Shown: one piece after another, positions 25,191 through 34,662 of the stretch
How the letters are laid out: each line of letters starts with the position of its first letter
Numbering within the stretch: position 1 is the first letter of the stretch
Assembly (NCBI RefSeq): GCF_900110375.1
Contig: NZ_FODN01000002.1
Span: 385,086-449,085, forward strand
Direction: 5' to 3'
DNA: 64,000 nt
Source: Flavobacterium sinopsychrotolerans
GTDB lineage: Bacteria; Bacteroidota; Bacteroidia; Flavobacteriales; Flavobacteriaceae
Position numbers and translations under genes: made by a program
Notes under the pieces: model-generated
What the model was told of the DNA's origin: nothing
The model's database searches: none
What the model saw: the letters and a program-made list of their open reading frames with translations, nothing else

Positions 25191-26390
25191 CTAATCATCC
25201 GTTTTATTGCTGTCATTTTCAGTTGTGGTTTCAGTAAAAATCGGAACTACAATATCAGTTTTAATGATGGTTTTCTTTGGTGTTGATTCTGAATCAAAGA
25301 GTGGTAATTTAATATTTCGCCAAGTATAGGTTTTTGGTAAATGGTCTCCCATCAGGTATCCCCAAGGTTCTAGAGATTCAATTCTGTCAAAAATGACTTT
25401 TAAAACGGCAAGTATCGGAAGTGCTAAAAACATTCCTGAAACTCCGGCAATTGCTCCTCCGATAATGATTCCAACAATCGATATGAATGCGTTTATCTCT
25501 ACTTTAGAACTTACAATCAGCGGAACAATGATATTATTATCAATGAGCTGAACCACAACAGTTATTACTATAACACCAACAATTATTGATAAATCAGGTG
25601 AACCTGTAAGTGAAGCAACAATACTTAAAACACCGGCAAATAGAATTCCTATGTAAGGAATCAGATTTAGAATTCCTGTTATTATTCCCAATAAAATGGC
25701 ATATTTCACACCTATTAGCATAAATCCAAGGGTTGTCATTACTGAAATTAAAATCATTTCAATAATCAAACCTACAATGTAACTGTTGATGGCTACTCTA
25801 ACATTTGTTAAAATGTTTTTTAACTGTTCATGGTTTTCTTTTTTGAATAATTTAGATAAAAATAGTAAAAAATGCGTTCTGTACAAAAGAATTAAAAAAG
25901 TGTAAATCGGTATCAAAGTTAAGTTTACCAAAGTATCCGTAAATGACATTAGGGTAGTTCCAATGATTTCTTTTCCTTTTTCCATCGAATCTTCAGCTGC
26001 AGTATCGATATACTGTTTTTGTTCTCTGGAACTTAAATGAAAATTATCTCTAATAAAACCTTGAATATTACTAAGATGAATGTTAATATTTCTTTCAATT
26101 TTATCAAAATCATCAGCAAAATCACTGATCTGAAAGGATAGAAAAACAAAAAGACCAATAAAAATTAATACAAATAAAATCACTGCTATCATTACAGCCA
26201 GAACATGCGGAAAATAGAGTTTTGATTTCAAAAATTGAACAATGGGATACAATAATATCGCAAACAAAAACGACATCATTACAGGGATCAATATGTCTTG
26301 ACCAATGTAAAAAATAAAGATAATAGCAATTAAACCCAACAAAGTCAGGGTTAATTTAGCGTAAAATGGAAATTTTAGGATATCATTCAT
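25191..26390 (-). CDS. AI-2E family transporter (PerM-like)
   Basis: A 399-residue inner-membrane protein with the family's hydrophobic N-terminal block, a central polar domain (about residues 85-150), and the conserved C-terminal helices with NLIPYIGILFAG and the DNNIIVPLIVSS motif. Members export small molecules or act as Na+/H+ antiporters; the name from E. coli TqsA does not prove an AI-2 role. A hydrophilic tail of about 45 residues follows. A second, more distant member is at 35847. Confidence 0.85.
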   Translation of the reverse strand: MNDILKFPFYAKLTLTLLGLIAIIFIFYIGQDILIPVMMSFLFAILLYPIVQFLKSKLYFPHVLAVMIAVILFVLIFIGLFVFLSFQISDFADDFDKIERNINIHLSNIQGFIRDNFHLSSREQKQYIDTAAEDSMEKGKEIIGTTLMSFTDTLVNLTLIPIYTFLILLYRTHFLLFLSKLFKKENHEQLKNILTNVRVAINSYIVGLIIEMILISVMTTLGFMLIGVKYAILLGIITGILNLIPYIGILFAGVLSIVASLTGSPDLSIIVGVIVITVVVQLIDNNIIVPLIVSSKVEINAFISIVGIIIGGAIAGVSGMFLALPILAVLKVIFDRIESLEPWGYLMGDHLPKTYTWRNIKLPLFDSESTPKKTIIKTDIVVPIFTETTTENDSNKTDD

Positions 26391-26565
26391 ATCTTTTTTG
26401 TTTGGTATTATAAACTAACTAATATTCAACTATTTTCAACTGACAAATATGTGGCAATATAAAAATTAAAGTATTACATATTTTTTATCAATAGTTACAT
26501 AATTATCACTTTCGAATCGATAGATTTATTAACGAAAATAGCGTTAGCATTCATAAAGTTATGAA

Positions 26566-27102
26566 TTAATCTACGAATTCTTTATTTTCAAAATGATTTT
26601 TTAGAATGGAGATTCCTTTTTGCAAAAGCAAATTGTTGGGGTAAATAATCTTTTCCCCTTCAATTGTTTTTAAGAAAACATGAAAGGCACCAATATCTTC
26701 AATTTCGGCTTCAATTGGGAAATCCTTATCATGGATTTTGATGACGTCCCCAATTTTAAACGGAAAAGAAAAAAACAAAATAATACCGGAAGTAATGTTA
26801 CTCAAAATAGACCATTGAGCAAACATAGCTACACCTACAACGGTTGTGATAGAAGAAAGTGCAATAGTAATATCTTTAGTCTGAACGCCCCAAATCACTA
26901 TTAAAGCAATAATAACCAAAATATTGATAAATAAATGAATGTATTTAATGACTAAATTAGTTCTGTGCTCCAGCGTTTGGTTTGATTTGGCGTAGCGCCT
27001 TACCAATTTGGTTGAGATTATCCGCAATAAAATCAGCAGAATCCCTAAGATTCCGGTAGCAATTAATTCCCTGGTGTATTCGTGTATTAATGACATTTCC
27101 AT
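26566..27102 (-). CDS. Small-conductance mechanosensitive channel (MscS family)
   Basis: A 178-residue channel subunit: three membrane helices, with the pore helix VVGVAMFAQWSILSNITSGI (about residues 87-106), then the beta domain starting PFKIGDVIKIHDKDFPIEAE. It lacks the large C-terminal cage of E. coli MscS (286 residues), as short members do. It opens on hypo-osmotic shock. It is the last gene of a tight operon with maf 7 bases upstream. Confidence 0.9.
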   Translation of the reverse strand: MEMSLIHEYTRELIATGILGILLILLRIISTKLVRRYAKSNQTLEHRTNLVIKYIHLFINILVIIALIVIWGVQTKDITIALSSITTVVGVAMFAQWSILSNITSGIILFFSFPFKIGDVIKIHDKDFPIEAEIEDIGAFHVFLKTIEGEKIIYPNNLLLQKGISILKNHFENKEFVD

Positions 27103-27109
27103 AAAACGA

Positions 27110-27694
27110 CTAGGCTAAATTATTCAAATATTCATACACTTTATCCGTGGGCATTCCCATCACATTAGCATAAGAACCTTCAATTTTTGAAACGCCAATA
27201 AAACCAATCCATTCCTGTATTCCGTAAGAACCTGCCTTGTCATAAGGCTTGTAGTTTTCTAAATAATAACGAATCGATTCCTCACTTAATTCATTAAATG
27301 TGACTTTTGTTATTTCGTATAAAATCTCAACTTTTTTATTGGTTTTAAAGCAAACGGAAGTAATGACTTCATGAGTAGCATTCGATAATGATTTAAGGAT
27401 TTCAAAAGCATCTTGTTCGTCTTTTGGTTTACCCAAAGCGGTATTGTTGTGCCAAACAATGGTGTCGCTGGTAATCAAAATTTCATTTGGGTTTAATTCT
27501 CCTTCGAAAGCGCTGGCTTTCAGTTCAGCCAAATAATTAGTGATTTCGTGCGCTTTTAATTCTGGAGGATAGATTTCTTCAATTTCTTTCAACCGAATTT
27601 CAAAATCCAAGTCTAAATCTTTAAAAAATTGCTGGCGTCTCGGTGAACCCGAAGCCAGAATTAAAGTGTATTTTTTTAATTTATTTCTAAGCAT
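27110..27694 (-). CDS. maf: Maf-like nucleotide pyrophosphatase
   Basis: A 194-residue cytoplasmic enzyme of the Maf/HAM1 fold that hydrolyses modified or canonical nucleoside triphosphates to monophosphates. Motifs: LASGSPRRQQFFKDL near the N-terminus, ITSDTIVWHNNTALGKPKDE in the middle and YDKAGSYGIQEW later. Length is normal for the family. Its start overlaps the upstream UbiA gene by 8 bases, showing translational coupling. Confidence 0.93.
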   Translation of the reverse strand: MLRNKLKKYTLILASGSPRRQQFFKDLDLDFEIRLKEIEEIYPPELKAHEITNYLAELKASAFEGELNPNEILITSDTIVWHNNTALGKPKDEQDAFEILKSLSNATHEVITSVCFKTNKKVEILYEITKVTFNELSEESIRYYLENYKPYDKAGSYGIQEWIGFIGVSKIEGSYANVMGMPTDKVYEYLNNLA

Positions 27695-28619
27695 TATATT
27701 TCATATTTAAACTGATAACAACAACGGAAAGGATTCCAAAAAGCAAAATCCATTTTAAAAGTATACTCAAAAAATGGAATTCTTTTTTGGTTGTAGCCGT
27801 CCACATTTTTATAATGAAAAAAATCAGCGGACCTACAACAAAAAGCAATAGATATAGTGTAACGAATAGTAATTCAAACAAGTATTTATTGATGTAAAAT
27901 AAAATAAAAAAAAGTGGAATAAAACTCAGTCCAAAAACTATTTTTCCAGTTCTGGATTTTCCTATTGCAATAGGTAAGGTGTTCATTCCTTGGTTGTAAT
28001 CGCCATCGGTATCCTCAATGTCTTTAACGATTTCCCGCAACAGATTAATCATAAAAGCAAAAATAGCATAATCTAATAAGATCGAAAAAAACAATCCCAT
28101 TTGTTGTTGATTGTCTATTCCTGTGGCAGGATATAAATCAAAAATCCCAATTATAATTATACTAAACGAAAGTAACAATGCTACAATAATATTGCCAATG
28201 AGCATCATTTGTTTCAGGCTTGTGGCATATAAATAAAGTGTAGCTGCAATCAGAATAAATATAGATGCAAAACCTGGTTTGGCTATAACATTTGATAAAT
28301 AGAAACCAATTGCCACGCCCGTTACAGTAAGTCCAATGTATAAATTATAAGCTTGTGTTTCTGAAATGCTTTTGCCTATAACAACGGTTTTGGGTTTGTT
28401 GATAGCATCCGTGTTTTGATCAAAAATATTATTAATGATATATCCACCACCAGCAATCAAAACTGTTGATAAAACCAAAAATAAATATTGCCAATCTGCT
28501 AATGCCAGCGGAATATTTTGAATTTTAAAAAATCCGTACCTAAAAATAAGCTGCATAAAAGTAAGCATTAGAAGGTTTTGGTATCGGATGAGTTTTAGGA
28601 ATGGAACCACAGATGTCAT
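27687..28619 (-). CDS. UbiA family prenyltransferase (geranylgeranylglycerol-phosphate transferase-like)
   Basis: A 310-residue polytopic membrane enzyme that attaches a prenyl chain to an acceptor. The two Asp-rich motifs are visible: NNIFDQNTDAINKPKT (about residues 64-79) and REIVKDIEDTDGD (about 195-207). Bacteroidota homologues are usually named geranylgeranylglycerol-phosphate geranylgeranyltransferase from archaeal relatives; the true acceptor in bacteria is unsure. It lies between kdsC and maf in an operon. Confidence 0.85.
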   Translation of the reverse strand: MTSVVPFLKLIRYQNLLMLTFMQLIFRYGFFKIQNIPLALADWQYLFLVLSTVLIAGGGYIINNIFDQNTDAINKPKTVVIGKSISETQAYNLYIGLTVTGVAIGFYLSNVIAKPGFASIFILIAATLYLYATSLKQMMLIGNIIVALLLSFSIIIIGIFDLYPATGIDNQQQMGLFFSILLDYAIFAFMINLLREIVKDIEDTDGDYNQGMNTLPIAIGKSRTGKIVFGLSFIPLFFILFYINKYLFELLFVTLYLLLFVVGPLIFFIIKMWTATTKKEFHFLSILLKWILLFGILSVVVISLNMKYNA

Positions 28620-28637
28620 TTAAAATTTATAATACTA

Positions 28638-29165
28638 CTAATCGTGTTTCCCGTCAAAATGCGCCATCCATTTTCCTTGTGCTTTCATCACTTGTTCAAT
28701 GACGTCTCTAGCAGCACCTTTTCCTCCATTTTTGTGCGAAATATACTTGCAAATTGCTTTGATTTCAGGGCTTGCATCTTGAGGACAAGTTGGTAATCCT
28801 ACTAATTTCATGACATGATAATCAGGAATATCATCGCCCATGTATAAAACGTGTTCCGGTTTTATTTGGTAAACATCTGTATATTCATCAAAGGTTTCCA
28901 CTTTATCTGGTGTGCCCAAATAAATATCAGTAATACCAAGATTTCGCAGTCTAACCCGAACACCTTCATTGCTTCCGCCTGAAATAATACATACATTATA
29001 ACCGCTTTCAACCGCGGCTTTCATAGCATAACCATCGCGAATGTTCATCGTACGCAGAATCTCTCCTTCATTGGTTACAAAAACAGAGCTGTCGGTTAAT
29101 ACGCCATCGACATCAAAAATAAAAGTAGTGATATCGTTCATTATTTCTTTATAACTTTTTGCCAT
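28638..29165 (-). CDS. kdsC: 3-deoxy-D-manno-octulosonate 8-phosphate phosphatase (HAD family, KdsC-like)
   Basis: A 175-residue HAD phosphatase without a cap domain, as in KdsC, which releases Kdo for lipopolysaccharide synthesis. Motifs in order: FDVDGVLTDSSVF (nucleophile Asp), CIISGGSNEGVRVR, and MGDDIPDYHVMKLVGLPTCP. Length fits the family. Its start overlaps the upstream DUF2520 gene by 17 bases. Confidence 0.9.
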   Translation of the reverse strand: MAKSYKEIMNDITTFIFDVDGVLTDSSVFVTNEGEILRTMNIRDGYAMKAAVESGYNVCIISGGSNEGVRVRLRNLGITDIYLGTPDKVETFDEYTDVYQIKPEHVLYMGDDIPDYHVMKLVGLPTCPQDASPEIKAICKYISHKNGGKGAARDVIEQVMKAQGKWMAHFDGKHD

Positions 29166-29922
29166 TCTCTAGTATTGATTGTGTTAGTGTTTTATAAATA
29201 TTTAAATGATTCGCCTGTGATAAAAAAGCTTCATGCGCTTCAATAGTTGCTGTGTCATTTCGTTTTGCAGGACCAGTTTGCGCTTCTTCTGGAGAAAGCA
29301 CCATTATTTTATTGGCGGTTTCAGCTATTAAAGGTTTCAAAATTTCGAAAGGAACCTGATGTTCCTGGCAAATTTCCTGACCTATTTGGTACAAATGATT
29401 TGTGAAATTATTGACAAATACGGCTGCCACATGCAAGGCTTTTCGTTGTTCTGAATTGATTGCGAAAACTTTTTCAGAAATTGATTTGGCTACTTTATCC
29501 AATAATTGATAATCAGTTGCATTTTCACTTTCCAAGCAAATTGGAATGATTTTAAAATCAACGGCTTTATTTTTAGTAAAAGTTTGCAAAGGGTAAAAAA
29601 CTCCTTTTCGATTATCTTCATCCAAAGCATGCAGTGGAACACTTCCTGAAGTATGCACGACCAACCGGTTTTTAAACGGAAGTTGTGAAGAAATTACTCC
29701 AATTGCATCATCAGAAACCGCAATGATATACAAGTCAGCTTCCGCCAAAGTATCTAAATCATTTGTAATCTGTTCTAAATCGACCAGATGGGAAACATTT
29801 GCTGTTTGTCTGGAATAGACCTGAATTAACTGGATTTCCGACCCCAGAATTTGAGCATTTTGAAAAGCGGCAATCAGATGTTGCGCTACGTTACCGGAAC
29901 CAATAATTACTACTTTGACCAT
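29149..29922 (-). CDS. Rossmann-fold protein with DUF2520 domain
   Basis: A 257-residue cytoplasmic protein. The N-terminus is a nucleotide-binding fold (VVIIGSGNVAQHLIAAF), then LYIIAVSDDAIGVISSQLPF and a DUF2520 C-terminal domain (HVAAVFVNNFTNHLYQIGQE). It resembles F420-dependent NADP reductase and pyrroline-carboxylate reductase folds, but no reaction is known. It is first in the operon DUF2520 - kdsC - ubiA - maf - mscS. Its -7 box ends only 4 bases before the ATG, so its mRNA may be leaderless. Confidence 0.85.
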   Translation of the reverse strand: MVKVVIIGSGNVAQHLIAAFQNAQILGSEIQLIQVYSRQTANVSHLVDLEQITNDLDTLAEADLYIIAVSDDAIGVISSQLPFKNRLVVHTSGSVPLHALDEDNRKGVFYPLQTFTKNKAVDFKIIPICLESENATDYQLLDKVAKSISEKVFAINSEQRKALHVAAVFVNNFTNHLYQIGQEICQEHQVPFEILKPLIAETANKIMVLSPEEAQTGPAKRNDTATIEAHEAFLSQANHLNIYKTLTQSILENGKKL

Positions 29923-29926
29923 GGGA

Positions 29927-29934
29927 CAAAATTA
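29927..29934 (-). promoter_or_regulatory. -7 box giving a probably leaderless transcript
   Basis: TAATTTTG on the minus strand matches TAnnTTTG fully. The ATG at 29922 lies 5 bases beyond its last base, at or near the expected transcription start. Confidence 0.5.
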
Positions 29935-30082
29935 GCAAAAAAATATTAAGAGTTTTATTCGAAATTTTTACTCATTTAAAATTGAATTTAGTCTTAAAAA
30001 GAGCCTTTGCAGGCTTTGATATTCATTCTTAATTTTGGATTTAATTAACAAATGTCCGAATATAAAAGTCAACATTTTTGAG

Positions 30083-30090
30083 TACTTTTG
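30083..30090 (+). promoter_or_regulatory. -7 box of ccsBA
   Basis: TACTTTTG matches TAnnTTTG fully, 31 bases before the ATG at 30122. This also supports that start over longer upstream readings, which would begin before the promoter. Confidence 0.55.
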
Positions 30091-30121
30091 TGGCACTTTT
30101 ACAAAACAAACTCCCATAAAA

Positions 30122-33100
30122 ATGGATAAAAAAATATTCTCTTTTTTGTTTTCTACACGATTAATGGCCTTTTTATTTATTTCTTATGCCATTGCCATGG
30201 CCACCGGAACTTTTATCGAAAGTAAATACAACACCGATACCGCAAAAATTTTAATTTATAATGCCTGGTGGTTTGAAGCCATTCACGTATTTTTCTTAAT
30301 CAATTTCATTGGAAATATTAAACGTTACCAACTCTTAAAGAAAGAAAAATGGGCTACTTTACTGCTCCATTTGTCTTTTATCTTTATTATTGCGGGTGCT
30401 TTTGTAACACGTTATATTAGTTATGAAGGAATGATGCCCATCAGAGAAGGCGCTTCGGAAAATCAAATTTTTTCAGATAAAACGTTTTTGACTGTTTTTG
30501 CAGATGGTGAATATAAAGGTGAAATGAAACGCAGGGTTTTTGAAAAACAAGTATTGCTTTCTCCCGCTACTAATAATAATTTCAGTATCTCCGAAAAGTT
30601 TGCTGATACGCCATTTGAAGTTGAATATGAAAATTTCATTATGGGAGCCAAAGAATATATTAAACCTGACCCAAAGGGAATTTTATATTTAAAAATTGTA
30701 GAAGCAGGAGATGGTGGTCGTCACGAACATTTTTTGCAAGAAGGCGAAGTGCAAAATATTCATAATGTTTTATTTTCTTTAAATAAATATACGGACGGTG
30801 CCATAAATATCAATACTACAGGAAGTGCCTATACCATTCAAACGCCTTTTGAAGGAAACTTTATGCGAATGGCGGATAAATTAGAAGGAAAAGTAACTAA
30901 GGATGCTGCACAACCTTTGATGATGCGTTCGTTATACAGCATAGGTGAAATGCGATTTGTATTTCCCGATTCAGCGGTAAAAGGAATTGTTGATTACGAA
31001 TCGGAAAATGATTTCAAAGCTAAAAATCAAGATGATGCCTTAGTAGTTAAAATTACTGCCGAAGGTCAAGAGAAAACAGTTACCGTTTTAGGATCCAAAG
31101 GTAAAATGGGAGAATCCAAAACTGTGAAAATTGGAAAAATCGATTATACTTTTTTCTACGGAAGTAAAGTCTATATTTTGCCTTTTAAGATAAAACTGAA
31201 TGATTTTATTGCTCAGAAATATCCAGGAACCGAGAAAAGTTATTCTTCCTTTGAGAGTAAGGTGACTGTTGAGGACAAAGAACCATTTGATGCCAGAATT
31301 TATATGAATAATGTTTTAGATTATGATGGATATCGCTTTTTTCAATCAGGATTTGATCCAGACGAAAAAGGGACTATTTTATCTGTAAATCATGATTTTT
31401 GGGGAACCACGCTGACTTACATTGGTTACTTTATGTTGTATTTTGCAATGATGGCAATTATGTTTACCAAATATTCTCGTTTTGCAGATATCAAGCGCAA
31501 ACTGGAAGTGGTTAAAACTAAAAAAGCTAAATTGTTGACTATTTTTGTGTTGTTTCTTAGTTTCAGCAGTTTCGCACAAGAGCAAGAACATGACCACGCA
31601 GATCATGAAGGACATGCACATACGGAAGCCCAAGCAGCACCTGCAACACATGAGAATCATACCAAAAAAGTACTAAGTCAAGATGAACTGAATGCTTTGA
31701 TCACTAAGTATAAAGTGCCTGAAGAACATGCGGCAAAATTTGGTAGACTTGTAATTCAAGACGGTGGCGGAAGAATGAAACCGATTAATACGTTTTCTTC
31801 GGAATTGTTGCGTAAAGTAAGTCATGATGATTCGTATAACGGAATGAATTCTGATCAGGTATTTTTGTCCATGACACAATACGCAAGTTATTGGATTGAA
31901 ATTCCAATTATTTACATCAAAAGTGGGAATGACAGTATTCGTAAAATTATAGGAATTGATAAAGCGGCAGAATTTGCTCCTTTCGTATCCTTTTTTGATG
32001 CAAAAGGGAATTACAAGCTTTCTAAATATTTAGAACAAGCATTCAAATCAGCAAACCCAAACCAGTTCGAAAAAGATTTTATCGAAACAGATAAAAAAGT
32101 AAATCTGATGGAATCCGCTTTGAGCGGACGAATATTAAAGATTTTCCCTATTCCGGATGATAAAAATAACAAATGGGTTTCATATTTAGAACTTAACGAA
32201 GCGGGATTCAAAGGAATGGAAGCGACGTATACTAAAAATGTATTGCCTTTGTATTTTGGTTCTTTGGCGAACGCTTCAACTTCTAATGATTACAAAACAG
32301 CCGACGAATTACTGGAAAGCATCAATGGTTTCCAAAAACGTTTTGGTAGCAAAGTAAGACCAAGCGAAGAAAAAATTACTTCGGAAGTGTTGTATAATAA
32401 ATATGATGTTTTCAAGAAATTACCGTATTGGTATATTTTTGCGTCGATTTTGATGTTGTTTTTCACGATTTTACAAATCTTTAAGGAAAGAAAAGCATTG
32501 AATCATTTAGTTAATTTCATGCACATTGTCGTGATTGCATTGTTTGCATTACACACTTTTGGATTAATTGCAAGATGGTATATTTCCGGTCACGCGCCAT
32601 GGAGTAATGCGTATGAATCGATTATTTATGTGGCTTGGGCTACGATGTTTTTTGGTTTGGCTTTCGACAGAAAATCGAAACTTACGGTGGCTTCATCAGC
32701 GTTTGTAACAGCAATGATTTTGGCAGCAGCCTACATGAACTGGATTGACCCGGAAATTGCAAATCTGCAACCAGTTCTGAATTCCTATTGGTTAATGATT
32801 CACGTGGCGGTTATTGTGGCAAGTTATGGACCGTTTGCATTAGGAATGATTTTAGGAGCAGTTTCATTGTTGCTGATTTTATTTACCAATGAAAAAAACA
32901 AAGCCAAAATGGATTTGAATATTCAGGAAATCACTTATATCAACGAATTAGCACTAACGATAGGTTTAATAATGTTAACTATTGGAAACTTCCTTGGCGG
33001 ACAATGGGCCAATGAAAGTTGGGGGCGTTACTGGGGATGGGATCCAAAAGAAACTTGGGCATTGATCAGTATTATGGTGTATGCTTTTGTAATTCATGCC

Positions 33101-33328
33101 CGATTTGTTCCTTCTTTACGAGGGAAATGGATTTTCAATTTGATGAGCATGTTTGCTTTTATATCTATTTTGTTTACATATTATGGAGTGAATTTTCACT
33201 TGGTAGGATTGCATTCTTACGCAAGTGGTGAAGCACATTCTTTAAGTTGGATTTGGTATTCTCTTGGAGGAATTACGTTGTTTGGTGCAATTTCCTATCC
33301 AAAATATAAGAAGTATTATAAAAAATAA
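30122..33328 (+). CDS. ccsBA: Cytochrome c biogenesis protein, ResB-CcsA fusion (CcsBA)
   Basis: A 1068-residue membrane protein that exports heme and ligates it to apocytochrome c (System II). The N-terminal half is ResB/CcsB-like: four membrane segments, a long periplasmic domain (about residues 125-420), and a membrane segment near 440. A His-rich linker follows (HDHADHEGHAHTE, about 495-510). The C-terminal half is CcsA, with the heme-handling WGWDPKETWALISIMVYAFV motif (about 975-995) and flanking His residues (HVAVIVASYG, VNFHLVG). I start at ATG 30122 (MDKKIF). Single-gene unit with a terminator. Confidence 0.93.
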   Translation: MDKKIFSFLFSTRLMAFLFISYAIAMATGTFIESKYNTDTAKILIYNAWWFEAIHVFFLINFIGNIKRYQLLKKEKWATLLLHLSFIFIIAGAFVTRYISYEGMMPIREGASENQIFSDKTFLTVFADGEYKGEMKRRVFEKQVLLSPATNNNFSISEKFADTPFEVEYENFIMGAKEYIKPDPKGILYLKIVEAGDGGRHEHFLQEGEVQNIHNVLFSLNKYTDGAININTTGSAYTIQTPFEGNFMRMADKLEGKVTKDAAQPLMMRSLYSIGEMRFVFPDSAVKGIVDYESENDFKAKNQDDALVVKITAEGQEKTVTVLGSKGKMGESKTVKIGKIDYTFFYGSKVYILPFKIKLNDFIAQKYPGTEKSYSSFESKVTVEDKEPFDARIYMNNVLDYDGYRFFQSGFDPDEKGTILSVNHDFWGTTLTYIGYFMLYFAMMAIMFTKYSRFADIKRKLEVVKTKKAKLLTIFVLFLSFSSFAQEQEHDHADHEGHAHTEAQAAPATHENHTKKVLSQDELNALITKYKVPEEHAAKFGRLVIQDGGGRMKPINTFSSELLRKVSHDDSYNGMNSDQVFLSMTQYASYWIEIPIIYIKSGNDSIRKIIGIDKAAEFAPFVSFFDAKGNYKLSKYLEQAFKSANPNQFEKDFIETDKKVNLMESALSGRILKIFPIPDDKNNKWVSYLELNEAGFKGMEATYTKNVLPLYFGSLANASTSNDYKTADELLESINGFQKRFGSKVRPSEEKITSEVLYNKYDVFKKLPYWYIFASILMLFFTILQIFKERKALNHLVNFMHIVVIALFALHTFGLIARWYISGHAPWSNAYESIIYVAWATMFFGLAFDRKSKLTVASSAFVTAMILAAAYMNWIDPEIANLQPVLNSYWLMIHVAVIVASYGPFALGMILGAVSLLLILFTNEKNKAKMDLNIQEITYINELALTIGLIMLTIGNFLGGQWANESWGRYWGWDPKETWALISIMVYAFVIHARFVPSLRGKWIFNLMSMFAFISILFTYYGVNFHLVGLHSYASGEAHSLSWIWYSLGGITLFGAISYPKYKKYYKK

Positions 33329-33343
33329 GATTTTTTTGATTCT

Positions 33344-33373
33344 TAAAGCTGTTCTTCTGAGCAGCTTTTTTTG
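33344..33373 (+). terminator. Terminator of ccsBA
   Basis: AAAGCTG and CAGCTTT form the stem with a 10-nt loop, followed by T-rich sequence. Confidence 0.75.
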
Positions 33374-33431
33374 TTTTTAGAAGTACTAAAAAACTTCTTT
33401 AATTGTGTTATTTTTATAAAAAATATATGCT

Positions 33432-34091
33432 ATGAATTTCAACTGTAAATCATCCGTATTACTATGCTCTTTTTTTTGGATTGTTAGTTGTCAATCGCAA
33501 AATGTGATTTATGATAAGGCAGAAGTCAATAATCAGTGTATTAATGACAGTACGTTTGTAAATTTAAAACAGTACAGTCAAGATTTTGAATATGATATGA
33601 AGTATGCTACAGAAAATAATTTTTTGAAGGCAAAAGTTTATGACTGTGCAGAATGTTTTTTACGGCTAAAAACGGTTAATGCACTTATTGAAGCAAACAA
33701 AAAGTTTATAAAAAAAGGCTATAAAATCAAAATTTTTGATTGTTATCGTCCTTTAGACATTCAGAAAAAAATGTGGAAAATTGTTTCTAATCCAAAATAT
33801 GTTGCTAACCCTACCAAAGGTTCTATCCATAATAGAGGAGGAGCAGTAGATATTACTTTAGTAGACAGTTTTGGAAAAGAATTAGACATGGGTACTTCTT
33901 TCGATTTTTTTGGAATAGAAGCAAGTCACAATTATCAAAATGTTTCAGAAGAAGTGAAGCAAAACAGAATAGTATTGAAAACTATTATGACAAGTAACGG
34001 TTTCAATTCTTTTGATTCAGAATGGTGGCATTACAATTTGAAATCAGGTTTGAATGATAAAGTTTCTAATGCTAAATGGGATTGTAAATAG
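33432..34091 (+). CDS. D-alanyl-D-alanine dipeptidase (VanX/DdpX type), lipoprotein
   Basis: A 219-residue zinc dipeptidase with a lipoprotein signal (FWIVSCQSQ, Cys about 20). The family's zinc and catalytic residues are present: the SxHxxGxAxD motif as SIHNRGGAVDITLVD (about residues 133-147) and the late EWWHYN (about 198-203). It cleaves D-Ala-D-Ala, here more likely for peptidoglycan recycling than for vancomycin resistance, as no vanH/vanA genes are near. It converges with the next gene 3 bases away. Confidence 0.9.
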   Translation: MNFNCKSSVLLCSFFWIVSCQSQNVIYDKAEVNNQCINDSTFVNLKQYSQDFEYDMKYATENNFLKAKVYDCAECFLRLKTVNALIEANKKFIKKGYKIKIFDCYRPLDIQKKMWKIVSNPKYVANPTKGSIHNRGGAVDITLVDSFGKELDMGTSFDFFGIEASHNYQNVSEEVKQNRIVLKTIMTSNGFNSFDSEWWHYNLKSGLNDKVSNAKWDCK

Positions 34092-34094
34092 GAA

Positions 34095-34661
34095 CTATTC
34101 AATACATTTTAAGTTATCAATGAAGTAATTTTCCGGGTTGTAAATTTCATTAGTTAATTCAGATTTAAACTCTTTTTTAAAGACATAATCTTCTGTATCT
34201 GTTAAATATTTAATTCGCATCATCGATACTGGTGAGCTTTTTAAATCCTGAAAACTATCTTTCATAAACATAAAAATACCAGTATTAACTCTATTGTCAA
34301 ATCCTTTATCATCACGTATCATGGTACCACAATTTTCTTGATTGATATGTATCAAGGTGATTATTTTTCCATTATTTAACTGTAAAAATAATTTTGAATT
34401 TTTGTCGAAACAATTCGCTTTTATAAAATCTTTACTTTTTTGAATTAATTGAACTGTTAAAGTTGGTAATCCATCTGTTAATGCTAAAGAATAAAAAATA
34501 TAACTAGAATTTCCACCGAAAACTTTCTCATTAACTATATACTCTTTGGTTGATTTGTAGGTTCCAATGGAATCATTCACATTAGCGCTATAATCGCATG
34601 GTTTTTGAGAAAATATGCTCAGACTGAAGAATAATAAAGTTATTGTAATAATGTATTTCAT
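34095..34661 (-). CDS. Secreted protein of unknown function
   Basis: A 188-residue protein with a signal peptide (residues 1-18, LFFSLSIFSQ). The mature part is mixed alpha/beta with two or three cysteines (KPCDYSANVND, KANCFDKNS, ENCGTM). No known motif. It starts one base after the methyltransferase stop, so it is the last gene of the AI-2E - methyltransferase - this gene operon. Confidence 0.7.
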   Translation of the reverse strand: MKYIITITLLFFSLSIFSQKPCDYSANVNDSIGTYKSTKEYIVNEKVFGGNSSYIFYSLALTDGLPTLTVQLIQKSKDFIKANCFDKNSKLFLQLNNGKIITLIHINQENCGTMIRDDKGFDNRVNTGIFMFMKDSFQDLKSSPVSMMRIKYLTDTEDYVFKKEFKSELTNEIYNPENYFIDNLKCIE

Positions 34662-34662
34662 T

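Noticed and set aside
33432..34091. VanX-type dipeptidase as part of a vancomycin resistance cluster
   Set aside because: No vanH, vanA or vanRS genes are near; neighbours are cytochrome maturation and a hypothetical gene.
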